Below the pieces are notes generated by a model, which ran no database searches, was not told where the DNA came from, and saw nothing but the letters and a program-made list of their open reading frames with translations. DNA of 64,000 nt from an uncultured Lachnospiraceae bacterium (GTDB taxonomy: Bacteria > Bacillota > Clostridia > Lachnospirales > Lachnospiraceae): positions 1 to 64,000 of the forward strand of contig CAJTOO010000013.1 of NCBI GenBank assembly GCA_910577735.1. Direction: 5' to 3'. The translations under genes and the position numbers were made by a program. Positions 1 through 7,257 of the stretch are shown here, piece after piece (position 1 is the stretch's first letter; every line of letters starts with the position of its first letter).

Positions 1-1020
1 TGTTCCAAAAGAAGACGGGAACAAAGGGACGCTGACACTGGATGCGACCTGTGCGCCGGTCAACATCCGTTACCCGCAGGATATCTCCCTTCTGAACGAG
101 GCGAGGGAAAAGCTGGAGGCCATCATATACCGTTTTTGTAGATCCTACGATCTGCTGCTGCCAAGACGGTACAGGAGGCGTGCCAAAAAAGACTGCCTTG
201 CCTACGCCAAAAGCAGAAAGCACAGCGCAGAGAAGATCCGGAAGGCGCTCCGTAAGCAGCTCGGTTACGTTGGAAGGGATATCCGGTATCTGGATGAGTT
301 TATGAGCCGTGGATATGCCATGACAGATAAAGAGATCGGCCTGTACCTGACGATCCTCATGCTGTATGGACAGCAGAAATATATGTATGATAACAAAGTA
401 CATTCCGTAGAACACCGTATTGTGAGCATCACGCAGCCATGGATCCGGCCGGTCGTGAGGGGAAAGGCCAGAGCGGCTGTTGAATTCGGAGCAAAGTTTG
501 ACCTGAGCCTTGACAGGGAAGGCTGCGGACACATCGAAAAGATATCGTTTGAAGCATACAATGAAAGCACCTGCCTGATAGAAGCGGTGGAACGGTTCAA
601 AGCACGTACCGGCCATTATCCGGAACGTGTACTGGCAGACCAGATCTACCGTACAAGGGCAGACCGGAACTATTGCAAAGACCATGGTATCCGCATATCC
701 GGTCCGAAGCTTGGCAGGCCGGGCGTAAATACAAAAACGGATAAAAAACAGGAGTATCAGGATAACAGAGATAGGATCGAAGTGGAACGCAGCTTTAGTT
801 TAAGCAAACGCTGTTACGGCATGGGCTGTATTGTAACAAAACTGGAAGAAACGCAGCTGAGCTCCATCGCATTATGCGTATTCGTGACGAATCTGTTTAA
901 GATTCACAAGCGGATACTTTACGCTCTTTTATATCTGTTCCAATATGGGAACGGATACAAACGTTGGAGTATGCAGATATTCACTTAATCAGCAGACACT
1001 AAATAAAAGGGAAGTGTTAG
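1..1020 (+). mobile_element. Right part of an IS5-type insertion sequence
   Basis: The transposase reading frame is already open at the left edge, so the left end of the element is outside the window. The right end lies somewhere between the stop codon at 988 and the ribosome site of the next gene near 1018. Because only one end is visible, the terminal inverted repeats and any target duplication cannot be paired, so the right boundary is approximate. Confidence 0.55.
2..988 (+). CDS. IS5-family-like DDE transposase, 5' end missing
   Basis: Cut-and-paste DDE transposase. The frame is open from base 2, giving about 328 visible residues; the ATG at 302 is internal. The three acidic catalytic residues are placed as expected for the Firmicutes IS5 group (old DDE_Tnp_1 type): Asp in LDAT near visible residue 15, Asp in LADQIYRT near 213, and Glu in RIEVERSFS near 262. 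The segment RYPQDISLLNEAREKLE after the first Asp is characteristic of this group. The C-terminus ends naturally. The visible part has no internal stop, so the element may still be active if the missing N-terminus is intact. Family assignment is firm; the exact IS name is not. Confidence 0.88.
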   Translation, partial: VPKEDGNKGTLTLDATCAPVNIRYPQDISLLNEAREKLEAIIYRFCRSYDLLLPRRYRRRAKKDCLAYAKSRKHSAEKIRKALRKQLGYVGRDIRYLDEFMSRGYAMTDKEIGLYLTILMLYGQQKYMYDNKVHSVEHRIVSITQPWIRPVVRGKARAAVEFGAKFDLSLDREGCGHIEKISFEAYNESTCLIEAVERFKARTGHYPERVLADQIYRTRADRNYCKDHGIRISGPKLGRPGVNTKTDKKQEYQDNRDRIEVERSFSLSKRCYGMGCIVTKLEETQLSSIALCVFVTNLFKIHKRILYALLYLFQYGNGYKRWSMQIFT

Positions 1021-1030
1021 GAGTGACGAA

Positions 1031-1828
1031 ATGAGAAAGAAAGTTTTGCTGATTGGCGGCAATAGTTTTGTAGGGCAATCAATTGTTTCGGGTTTGGGTG
1101 ACAACTATCAGATTATATCGACAGCGGGACATCATGCTTCAGAAAGCGGATATCAATTGCTGGTAGAAGAACCGAATAAATTAGTGGAAATTTTAGCTCA
1201 TGAAAATCCTGAAATTGTGATTTCTTCTGTTCGCGGCAACTACCAGGCACAAATGTGCTTTCATAAAACACTAGCAGATTGGCTGGCCGGAGAAAAGAAA
1301 CGTTTGTTGTATATATCTACAGCGAATGTTTTTGATGGCAACTTATCCAAGCCTTGGACAGAACATGATCTGCCGATTCCTGAATCTGATTACGGTAGTT
1401 TCAAACGGGATTGTGAGACTATGCTGGGAAAAATACTTGAGAACCAACTGATAATTTTCCGATTGGCTGCCGTCTGGAGTGCCGATTGTCCAAGAGTTCA
1501 GCGATTGAAGCGGCATAGCTGCAATAAAGAGCCTTACCACACTTACCCCAATTACAGAATCAATGTAACGTATGCAAGACAAATAGGGAACTACGCAAAG
1601 TATGTTCTTGACAACGATTTGCATGGAATTTTTCATGTAGGAACCACAGATACCATTCATTGTGTTTCCTTTGAGAAGATGATCTGTGAAGCACTTAAAA
1701 TTGAACTGCCGCAATTTGTTGCAGAGACAGAGGGCGAGGAAGTATTCTTTGCAATATTTCCATCCAGAAAAGAAATTCCGGATGATTTGCAAATGACGGT
1801 TTCAGATGTGCTGTCAACCTTGAAATAG
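1031..1828 (+). CDS. RmlD-like NAD(P)-dependent sugar nucleotide dehydrogenase
   Basis: Extended short-chain dehydrogenase of the RmlD/epimerase type, 265 residues, cytoplasmic. An N-terminal Rossmann motif reads GGNSFVG (residues 9-15). The active-site triad is visible as ST at 96-97 and Y121-GSF-K125, the YxxxK signature. It would reduce or epimerise a nucleotide sugar or related carbohydrate, but no partner genes (rmlA, rmlB, rmlC) are nearby, so the substrate is unknown. TAGGAG lies 7 bases before the ATG. The gene starts about 40 bases after the transposase, looks more AT-rich than most of the window and stands alone, which fits acquisition or rearrangement next to the IS element. Confidence 0.75.
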   Translation: MRKKVLLIGGNSFVGQSIVSGLGDNYQIISTAGHHASESGYQLLVEEPNKLVEILAHENPEIVISSVRGNYQAQMCFHKTLADWLAGEKKRLLYISTANVFDGNLSKPWTEHDLPIPESDYGSFKRDCETMLGKILENQLIIFRLAAVWSADCPRVQRLKRHSCNKEPYHTYPNYRINVTYARQIGNYAKYVLDNDLHGIFHVGTTDTIHCVSFEKMICEALKIELPQFVAETEGEEVFFAIFPSRKEIPDDLQMTVSDVLSTLK

Positions 1829-1927
1829 TTAATTGAAACAAATCATAGGATGGGGATTTGACTTACCCGATGAATAAAGCAGGCTTATACGTGGAAAAAT
1901 AGGTATTATTTTCATGGAGATAAGCAT

Positions 1928-2785
1928 ATGTATAATTCTTTTTATGGATGGTATTTGAAATGCCAGTCTGCTATGCATTCTTTAGCGGTAATACCTGCCA
2001 TACACAAGGGAGAGAACGGGCGAACCTGTTCTATTCAGGTTATTACAGATCAAGATGTCTGGGAAGTTACGTTCCAGGCAGATTCCTTTCGTCGGACGAG
2101 ACGGCATATTATTATCGAAGAGAATCGGTTCGGTGAAAAGGGGATTCGTCTGGCAATACGTACACCGCAGCTGACCATTAGGGGGCAATTGGATTTTGGA
2201 CCGCTTTTCCCATTAAAATATGATATCATGGGACCGTTTGCGTTAGTGCCTTTTATGGAATGCCGCCACAGCGTGTGGAGTATGCGTCATGCGGTCACAG
2301 GTAATGTGTATATCAACGGAGAGAAATATTCCTTTCAGAATGCCTGGGGGTATTGGGAAGGAGACCAGGGACGGTCCTTCCCCAAAGAGTATCTGTGGAC
2401 GCAATGCTGTTTTGCAGGTGGGTCGCTGATGTTGTCTGTGGCGGATATTCCCATGGCAGGTATTCATTTTACCGGCATCATAGGCGTTGTGTTATGGCGG
2501 GGGAAAGAGTACAGAATAGCTACTTATCTGGGAGCCAGAGTGGTTCTGAGACAAAATAAAATGGTTCGGGTTATACAGGGAGATCTGGAGTTGGATGTCC
2601 GGCTGTTGGAGAAGCCTTCAAGGCCACTGAAAGCGCCCGTGAAGGGTAACATGGTAAGGACGATTCACGAAAGTGTATCCTGCCGGGCTTTTTACCGGTT
2701 TCGTAAACAGGGATGTACCCTATTTGCCTTTGAAACAGACAGGGCTTCTTTTGAAGCTGAACCAAACAAGGCTGTGGAAAAATAA
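1928..2785 (+). CDS. Tocopherol cyclase-like family protein
   Basis: A 285-residue soluble protein that I match to the tocopherol cyclase-like family (Pfam Tocopherol_cycl) from its middle segment, about residues 115-165, with HSVWSMRHAVTGNVYINGE, the NAWGYWEGDQGRSFP stretch and the LWTQCC that follows. In plants the family closes the chromanol ring of vitamin E. In anaerobic Firmicutes it has no known substrate, and no tocopherol or quinone pathway gene is near, so a lipocalin-like lipid- or isoprenoid-binding role is only a guess. There is no signal peptide. GGAGA sits 8-9 bases before the ATG. A strong hairpin follows, and the next gene is convergent. Confidence 0.7.
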   Translation: MYNSFYGWYLKCQSAMHSLAVIPAIHKGENGRTCSIQVITDQDVWEVTFQADSFRRTRRHIIIEENRFGEKGIRLAIRTPQLTIRGQLDFGPLFPLKYDIMGPFALVPFMECRHSVWSMRHAVTGNVYINGEKYSFQNAWGYWEGDQGRSFPKEYLWTQCCFAGGSLMLSVADIPMAGIHFTGIIGVVLWRGKEYRIATYLGARVVLRQNKMVRVIQGDLELDVRLLEKPSRPLKAPVKGNMVRTIHESVSCRAFYRFRKQGCTLFAFETDRASFEAEPNKAVEK

Positions 2786-2806
2786 TTTTTCCAACAGCCT
2801 TTTGTC
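2768..2806 (+). terminator. Rho-independent terminator, possibly bidirectional
   Basis: Arms AAGGCTGTGGAAAAA and TTTTCCAACAGCCTT pair with one bulge, followed by TTTTG on the plus strand. The left arm supplies a run of A, so the hairpin can also terminate the convergent minus-strand operon that ends at 2843. Confidence 0.75.
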
Positions 2807-2842
2807 TTGTACATGATGAATTGTTACAATCGCCTGATCAGA

Positions 2843-3436
2843 TCACTGCCTTCTGGTGTCAATGTAATAGGTCAGCAGTCGTACCGTTCCATCAATTCCC
2901 AGGTTACTGCTGTTCAGGGAGATGTCGTAATTTTTGCAGTCTCCCCACCTGCCGACACAGAAACTGTTATGATAGCGTTTTCGGCTTGTGTCTTTTTCAC
3001 GAATCTTTTTTACAGCCTGATTTTCTGTCAGATGATATAAACGCATAATACGTTCGATTCTTTTATCACGGTCAGCAAGGATAAATATGGATATCATATG
3101 TTCATACTGTTTCAAGATGGTTTCACTGCATCGTCCTACGATCACGAAGGATTCTCCGGCATCTGCCTTATCCCGCAGATAGTCAAACTGAAGATACAGA
3201 AGGTTTTCCTCCGGAGAACTGCTATAGCCCCTTACAGTCCTTGAAGACAAGGGATTTTTATGTTTCTCATCCAGTTCTTTTAAATGGTCCATTTTTAAGT
3301 TCTTTTTGGCGGCAATCTCATCCAGGAGATTGTGGTCAAGCAGTTGGATACCATAATGATTTGACAGTTTCTCAGCGATTTCGTGACCGCCGCTGCCGTA
3401 TTCTCTTCCAATGGAAATGATTAATTGCTGCTCCAT
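2843..3436 (-). CDS. Cytidylate kinase-like family protein
   Basis: P-loop kinase of the cytidylate-kinase-like family (Pfam Cytidylate_kin2), 197 residues. The N-terminus reads MEQQLIISIGREYGSGGHEIA, where GREYGSGG replaces the Walker A loop of Cmk. It keeps the R-x-C-x-E segment near VIVGRCSE and the ADRDKRIERIM lid. These proteins usually exist beside a true Cmk and their phosphoryl acceptor is not established. I start at the ATG at 3436 because GGGAGG lies 8 bases upstream; a GTG at 3445 is also in frame. It follows the ArsB-like permease by about 15 bases, so the two are almost certainly co-transcribed, although no functional link is known. Confidence 0.82.
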   Translation of the reverse strand: MEQQLIISIGREYGSGGHEIAEKLSNHYGIQLLDHNLLDEIAAKKNLKMDHLKELDEKHKNPLSSRTVRGYSSSPEENLLYLQFDYLRDKADAGESFVIVGRCSETILKQYEHMISIFILADRDKRIERIMRLYHLTENQAVKKIREKDTSRKRYHNSFCVGRWGDCKNYDISLNSSNLGIDGTVRLLTYYIDTRRQ

Positions 3437-3451
3437 CTGTTCCACCTCCCT

Positions 3452-4807
3452 TTATAAATATCTGAAATAGATTAATAGCATTGATATGAGGACAACGAGT
3501 ATCGTTGCCGGCATCATTTTTCTACAGTAAAGCCCCCATTTTATCACATAACCTTCCCTTGATGCGGTAGCAATCCCGACAACATTGGCCGATGCGCCTA
3601 TGGGAGTGGCGCTTCCGCCAATATCCGTTCCCATGGCCAGTGTCCAGGAAAGCATGGATAAATCAACGCCATATGCAGCCGAGAGACTTTTAATGATGGG
3701 TATCATCGTAGTTGCAAATGGGATATTGTCCACAAACGCACTGAAAATTGCAGACATCCAAATGATGATCGCAACCATGACCATGACATTCCCGCCGCTG
3801 ATCCTGCCGATAAATCCAGCCATGATTTCGAGTGTTCCGGTCTGTTCCAGACCGCCGATTACGACAAACAGACCAATAAAAAACAGCAGTGTCTTATAGT
3901 CCACTTTTTTTAATAACAGTATAGCATATTTCCATGAGGTTACCAAGGTTGCAGCGGCAACAAGGCACCCGATTGTGGAAACAGTAAGGCCAGTCTGTGC
4001 ATGGGTTACCAGCAGGACAATCGCAGCGGCAAAGATAACACAACTGACTGCAAATCCCTTTTTATCAGTAATGGTGGATTCCGGGCTTGGCAGACTGCTG
4101 TAATCCACTGACTTTGCAATATCTGCCTTAAGTTCTTTATGAAATAACAGATAAAAATATATCAGTACCGCAATCAGGCAGACGCCGGCCATCACACCGG
4201 TATTTGTCACAAAGTCTGTAAAAGAATATCCAAGAGAGGTACCGATGATAATATTGGGCGGATCGCCGCACATAGTAGCCGAGCCGCCAAGATTTGCGCA
4301 GAAAATCTCGGATAAAATCATGGGTATCGGATTGAATTTCAAAAGCTGTGAAAGTTCAATCGTTACAGCGGCCAAAAACAGAATGACAGTAATGCTGTCA
4401 ATAAACATTGCCAGTATCGTTGATAAAATCATAAAAGTGATAAACAGTGGAATTATCTGATAATGGACGAGTTTGGCGATACGCATGCAGAGCCATCTGA
4501 AAAAGCCGACGCGCGCCATTCCTTCCACCATGACCATCATACCGAAGATAAACAGGATTGTCTCCCAGTTGATGCCGGTACTGCTTGTCGATGTCTCACC
4601 TGACAGATACCAGAATTCTGTCATAAAAATGCTTCTAATATTCAGGGTCTCGAGTATTGCGGTCATGCTGTGCATGCCCAGACCAAAAACGAAAATGACC
4701 GTAAACAGTGCACAAACAAGCGAAACAACGTGCCTCTCCACAATTTCGGTCACAATAAAAATAAACATTGCAATAAAAATGATTACTGCAACAACCTGTG
4801 CCAACAT
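3452..4807 (-). CDS. ArsB/NhaD-type ion permease (SLC13-like)
   Basis: Integral membrane transporter of the ion transporter superfamily, 451 residues with about 11 hydrophobic segments. Two diagnostic half-repeat motifs are visible: GDPPNIIIG near residue 183 and TPIGASANVVG near 400, each preceded by the conserved Asn/Asp helix (MFIDSITVIL and AFVDNIPFATTM). Family members carry arsenite, Na+/H+, or di/tricarboxylates, and the sequence alone does not choose. No arsR, arsC or arsA is nearby, which argues against a dedicated arsenite pump. AAGGGA lies about 6 bases before the ATG. It sits between a small exported protein (upstream) and the cytidylate-kinase-like gene (downstream) in one minus-strand run. 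Confidence 0.8.
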   Translation of the reverse strand: MLAQVVAVIIFIAMFIFIVTEIVERHVVSLVCALFTVIFVFGLGMHSMTAILETLNIRSIFMTEFWYLSGETSTSSTGINWETILFIFGMMVMVEGMARVGFFRWLCMRIAKLVHYQIIPLFITFMILSTILAMFIDSITVILFLAAVTIELSQLLKFNPIPMILSEIFCANLGGSATMCGDPPNIIIGTSLGYSFTDFVTNTGVMAGVCLIAVLIYFYLLFHKELKADIAKSVDYSSLPSPESTITDKKGFAVSCVIFAAAIVLLVTHAQTGLTVSTIGCLVAAATLVTSWKYAILLLKKVDYKTLLFFIGLFVVIGGLEQTGTLEIMAGFIGRISGGNVMVMVAIIIWMSAIFSAFVDNIPFATTMIPIIKSLSAAYGVDLSMLSWTLAMGTDIGGSATPIGASANVVGIATASREGYVIKWGLYCRKMMPATILVVLISMLLIYFRYL

Positions 4808-4822
4808 ATATTTCCCTTCTTT

Positions 4823-4861
4823 CTAAAACTGTTATTATTTTGTACGTAAATACAGTTTTAG
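4823..4861. repeat. Intercistronic inverted repeat
   Basis: Perfect 10-base arms CTAAAACTGT (4823-4832) and ACAGTTTTAG (4852-4861) flank a 19-base AT-rich loop. It spans the stop codon of the small exported protein and the gap before the ArsB-like gene. There is no T-run, so a processing or partial-termination stem is more likely than a full terminator. Confidence 0.55.
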
Positions 4862-5256
4862 ATTCGCTTTTTGCCGTCTGATTGATACACATATTCCGTG
4901 ATCAGTTCATTCTGTGTTTGATAGAATGAATATGTTGTATGATGTATACAAGATTTTCTCTGTGAGATAGAACCAAAGCCGGAACATTGTAAATAGAGGA
5001 ACGCAATGACTTCCCGGTAACGTTGCTGATATTTTGTCCGCGATTGCAGATCTGAATTACTGACAGCAGGCAAATCTGTCGTACATATTGCGTCACGATT
5101 GATATCGGAATGAACCGGAGCGAGACTTGCAGATATTTTCCCCGTTAAGTCGTACGCAAATAAATCTTCTGTCGGGATTGCTTTCATGTACATTCCCGCG
5201 AAGAGCAGAGATATTGCTAAAAATATACCGATTATCCTGTGTATCTGCTTTTCCAT
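4858..5256 (-). CDS. Small exported or membrane-anchored hypothetical protein
   Basis: 132 residues with a single N-terminal hydrophobic segment (IIGIFLAISLLFAGMYMKAI, about residues 8-27) preceded by MEKQIHR, so it is probably secreted or anchored. The remainder is polar with no motif I recognise. The ribosome site is weak (only AGAG and AAGAAG close to the ATG), which lowers confidence. Its position 50 bases before the ArsB-like permease on the same strand suggests the first gene of a three-gene unit. Confidence 0.5.
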   Translation of the reverse strand: MEKQIHRIIGIFLAISLLFAGMYMKAIPTEDLFAYDLTGKISASLAPVHSDINRDAICTTDLPAVSNSDLQSRTKYQQRYREVIAFLYLQCSGFGSISQRKSCIHHTTYSFYQTQNELITEYVYQSDGKKRI

Positions 5257-5512
5257 CTTCTTATGACTCTGATTTATGCCTGATTCTATTTAAATGATTT
5301 AAATTATATTATAATTCAGTTATTGAAAATGTTCCCTAAACCGACGGTATTATAACATACTTTTATTTTAATGGGAAGATTAAGTTTGTACTGAAAGTAT
5401 GCGTCGGTACTTCTTGTGAATGTATAGGATAGGGTGTCACATATTTACATTGCTGCGTGTTTTACTTATATAGATCATGATTGGTTGTGCAGGATACGCT
5501 GATTAAATATAG
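5257..5512. other. Intergenic region, no gene seen
   Basis: About 255 AT-rich bases between the small exported gene and the terminator of the FlxA-like gene. It must carry the promoter of the minus-strand unit ending at 2843, but no convincing -35/-10 pair stands out. No RNA structure was recognised. Confidence 0.4.
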
Positions 5513-5550
5513 TAAAAAGGCTGCCAGAGGAGGATCTGCCCCTCTGGCAG
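5513..5550 (-). terminator. Rho-independent terminator of the FlxA-like gene
   Basis: Perfect 10-base stem CTGCCAGAGG / CCTCTGGCAG (5521-5530 and 5541-5550). Read on the minus strand it is followed by CCTTTTTA, directly after the stop codon at 5556. Confidence 0.88.
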
Positions 5551-5555
5551 TTTGA

Positions 5556-6515
5556 TTACCTGATAGAAACATGAAATTTCTGTTGTGCTGTCTGTATTTC
5601 CTGTGACTTCTGCAAAGCATTACTATAAGTGCTGTTCTCAGTAACAGTCCGTGTCTGGTCATTTGAGGAGGCTTTCGCTTCAGTAGTCCTTTTCATTGCA
5701 GTATTTGCTTCGCCTAATACGGAGAATTGGAATGCTGCTGCCCGCTGATTCTGCTTTTCTGCTTTCTCAAGTTCGGCCTGTTTTCTTTCTGTATCTGTGC
5801 CGCGGTATGCATCCTGTTTTATTTCGCCCTTTAGAATCGCAATACCGCCTTCGGTTTTGGCGATGATCGTTCCCTGACGGCCTGCCTGCTGCAGGGAAGA
5901 ATCTGCTGATAACATGGCATGCATATCTTTGTCGGATTGGCTGGTGTCCGTAATCATATCATCGTCCGTGGGCTTTGTCTCTTCTGCAACAATGGCTTCT
6001 TCTTTACCATCATCAGCCGGTTTGTTTTCTGTATCTGCGCCAAGGTTCTTAGAGGGACGCAGGACTTCCTTTAGAATCACGGAACCATCACTGCTTTGTG
6101 TTAGGGCAGGCCCTGAAGGCCCGGTCTGTTGTCCGGCGGCTGACGGATTTTGGGAAGCTGCGGTATCCGGGGCGGTATCATTTGTACGTGGTTCGTCTTT
6201 TTGATTTACCTCTTTTACAGGTTCCTTATCTGCCTGCAGTCCGGACAGCATGCGTTCTCTTTTCTGTGATCTGCGAAGCTCTTCCTGATGCCGTTTCAGC
6301 TCTGTGTTGAGACTGGATAGTTCTTTTTGCAGTTTCTTTCGTTCCGTTGCCTTTTCGTGTGCAGAAAGTTCTTCTCTGGAAGATAATTTCTGTATCTGCT
6401 GCTGCCTATCTGTGATTTTATTCTGAATATTTTTGCTCTTTTGATCTTTACCATTTGCCAACGGCATTTGTATGACGGACATACTGCCTGCCGCTGCTAT
6501 ATTGCCAATTCCCAT
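5556..6515 (-). CDS. FlxA-like family coiled-coil protein
   Basis: 319-residue soluble protein. Residues about 25-85 form a Gln/Glu/Lys-rich coiled coil (KNIQNKITDRQQQIQKL, then SSLNTELKRHQEELRR) matching the FlxA-like family. The centre (90-200) is low-complexity, Ser/Thr/Pro/Asp-rich. The C-terminal third is again charged and helical. In E. coli flxA belongs to the sigma28 flagellar regulon; in Clostridia the role is unknown. There is no signal peptide. GGAG lies 7 bases before the ATG. It stands alone with its own terminator and is divergent from the ZorA/ZorB-like locus. A possible sigma28-type site was found at 26862 but not in front of this gene. Confidence 0.7.
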   Translation of the reverse strand: MGIGNIAAAGSMSVIQMPLANGKDQKSKNIQNKITDRQQQIQKLSSREELSAHEKATERKKLQKELSSLNTELKRHQEELRRSQKRERMLSGLQADKEPVKEVNQKDEPRTNDTAPDTAASQNPSAAGQQTGPSGPALTQSSDGSVILKEVLRPSKNLGADTENKPADDGKEEAIVAEETKPTDDDMITDTSQSDKDMHAMLSADSSLQQAGRQGTIIAKTEGGIAILKGEIKQDAYRGTDTERKQAELEKAEKQNQRAAAFQFSVLGEANTAMKRTTEAKASSNDQTRTVTENSTYSNALQKSQEIQTAQQKFHVSIR

Positions 6516-6671
6516 AGAATCATCTCCTTCCCCAAATAAAGGATGATTTCAGACAACAAATCGCAATTTTCAGACAAGTTTTCTTCGTATTGATTTATAG
6601 TTCTATTTTACTATTTTTTGATAGTAAGAAGCAAGACTTTTTTGGGTTGAGGACAGGCTATATTTTCCCTA

Positions 6672-6700
6672 TGAAACTTTTATGATGTTTGGTTCGTATT
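6672..6700 (+). promoter_or_regulatory. ECF-type promoter candidate (TGAAAC...CGTATT)
   Basis: TGAAAC at 6672-6677 and CGTATT at 6695-6700 are 17 bases apart, resembling SigV/SigW-type ECF promoters. The -35 context TATGAAACTTTT followed two bases later by GATG is shared almost exactly with the site at 31918 in front of the window's own ECF sigma gene. It would drive the small gene at 6754 and possibly the ZorA/ZorB-like pair. Confidence 0.5.
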
Positions 6701-6753
6701 ATGGATAGATGAGGGCGAAAAGGCAGCTGTCAACCGCATGATGGAATCATTTT

Positions 6754-7096
6754 ATGAAAGAGGAGGAAGGAAGTATAAGTATCAATGGAATCGGCGCTGA
6801 TTATCCGGCAGCAAGATACGTAGCAGAAAGGACAAACACAAATGCGGCAGGAAGGAAGTTTGCAGAACAGACGGCACAAGTGGTACAGGGAGCAGGGGAG
6901 CTTTGAAGATACCGTATTGAAAGCCGTAGTTGCAAAGGCGGTGAAAGATGGTGAGAGAAGGTCCGGCTCAGGAAGTTTTGATGTAAAGACAGACTGGGTT
7001 ACATGTGTGAAAGACATTATGCAGTCTGCATATCGTTATGGGGATTTAAAGGGGTATATGGAATGGAAAAAGTTTTTGGGACTTTTGGAGAAATAA
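6754..7096 (+). pseudogene. Small hypothetical gene split by a frameshift
   Basis: Frame 1 from the ATG at 6754 gives 50 residues containing SISINGIGADYPAARYVAE and a TNTNAAGRKFAEQTAQ segment, stopping at 6904-6906. Frame 2 then continues with FEDTVLKAVVAKAVKDGE and DWVTCVKDIMQSAYRYGDL and ends with a stop at 7094-7096. The two halves read like one alpha-helical protein of about 110 residues broken near 6900. The N-terminal NGIGA... style resembles small Lachnospiraceae proteins of unknown function often seen with FlxA-like genes. Alternatively the downstream ORF (from 6842) is an independent 84-residue gene. A sequencing error would restore one intact gene. Confidence 0.45.
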
Positions 7097-7123
7097 GGCT
7101 CCGAAAGTTTTAAGATATCCTTA

Positions 7124-7157
7124 AGACTGTTGAACTTTATGTCAGACTATTGAGCTT
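7124..7157 (+). promoter_or_regulatory. Direct repeats upstream of the ZorA-like gene
   Basis: AGACTGTTGAACTT (7124-7137) and AGACTATTGAGCTT (7144-7157) are 14-base direct repeats with two differences and a 20-base period, about two helix turns. That spacing suits a dimeric activator binding one DNA face. A further inverted repeat GTTTA/TAAAC lies at 7176-7190. No matching regulator gene is adjacent. Confidence 0.4.
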
Positions 7158-7257
7158 CGACTAAAAATGTGATAGGTTTAAGGCATAAACTGTAAGAATG
7201 ATTCTCAGGATAAATGCAATAATAACTGTATCAACAGAGAAAAGGATTGGTGTACGG

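Noticed and set aside
5257..5512. Possible riboswitch before the permease operon
   Set aside because: No conserved stem set or T-run could be recognised.
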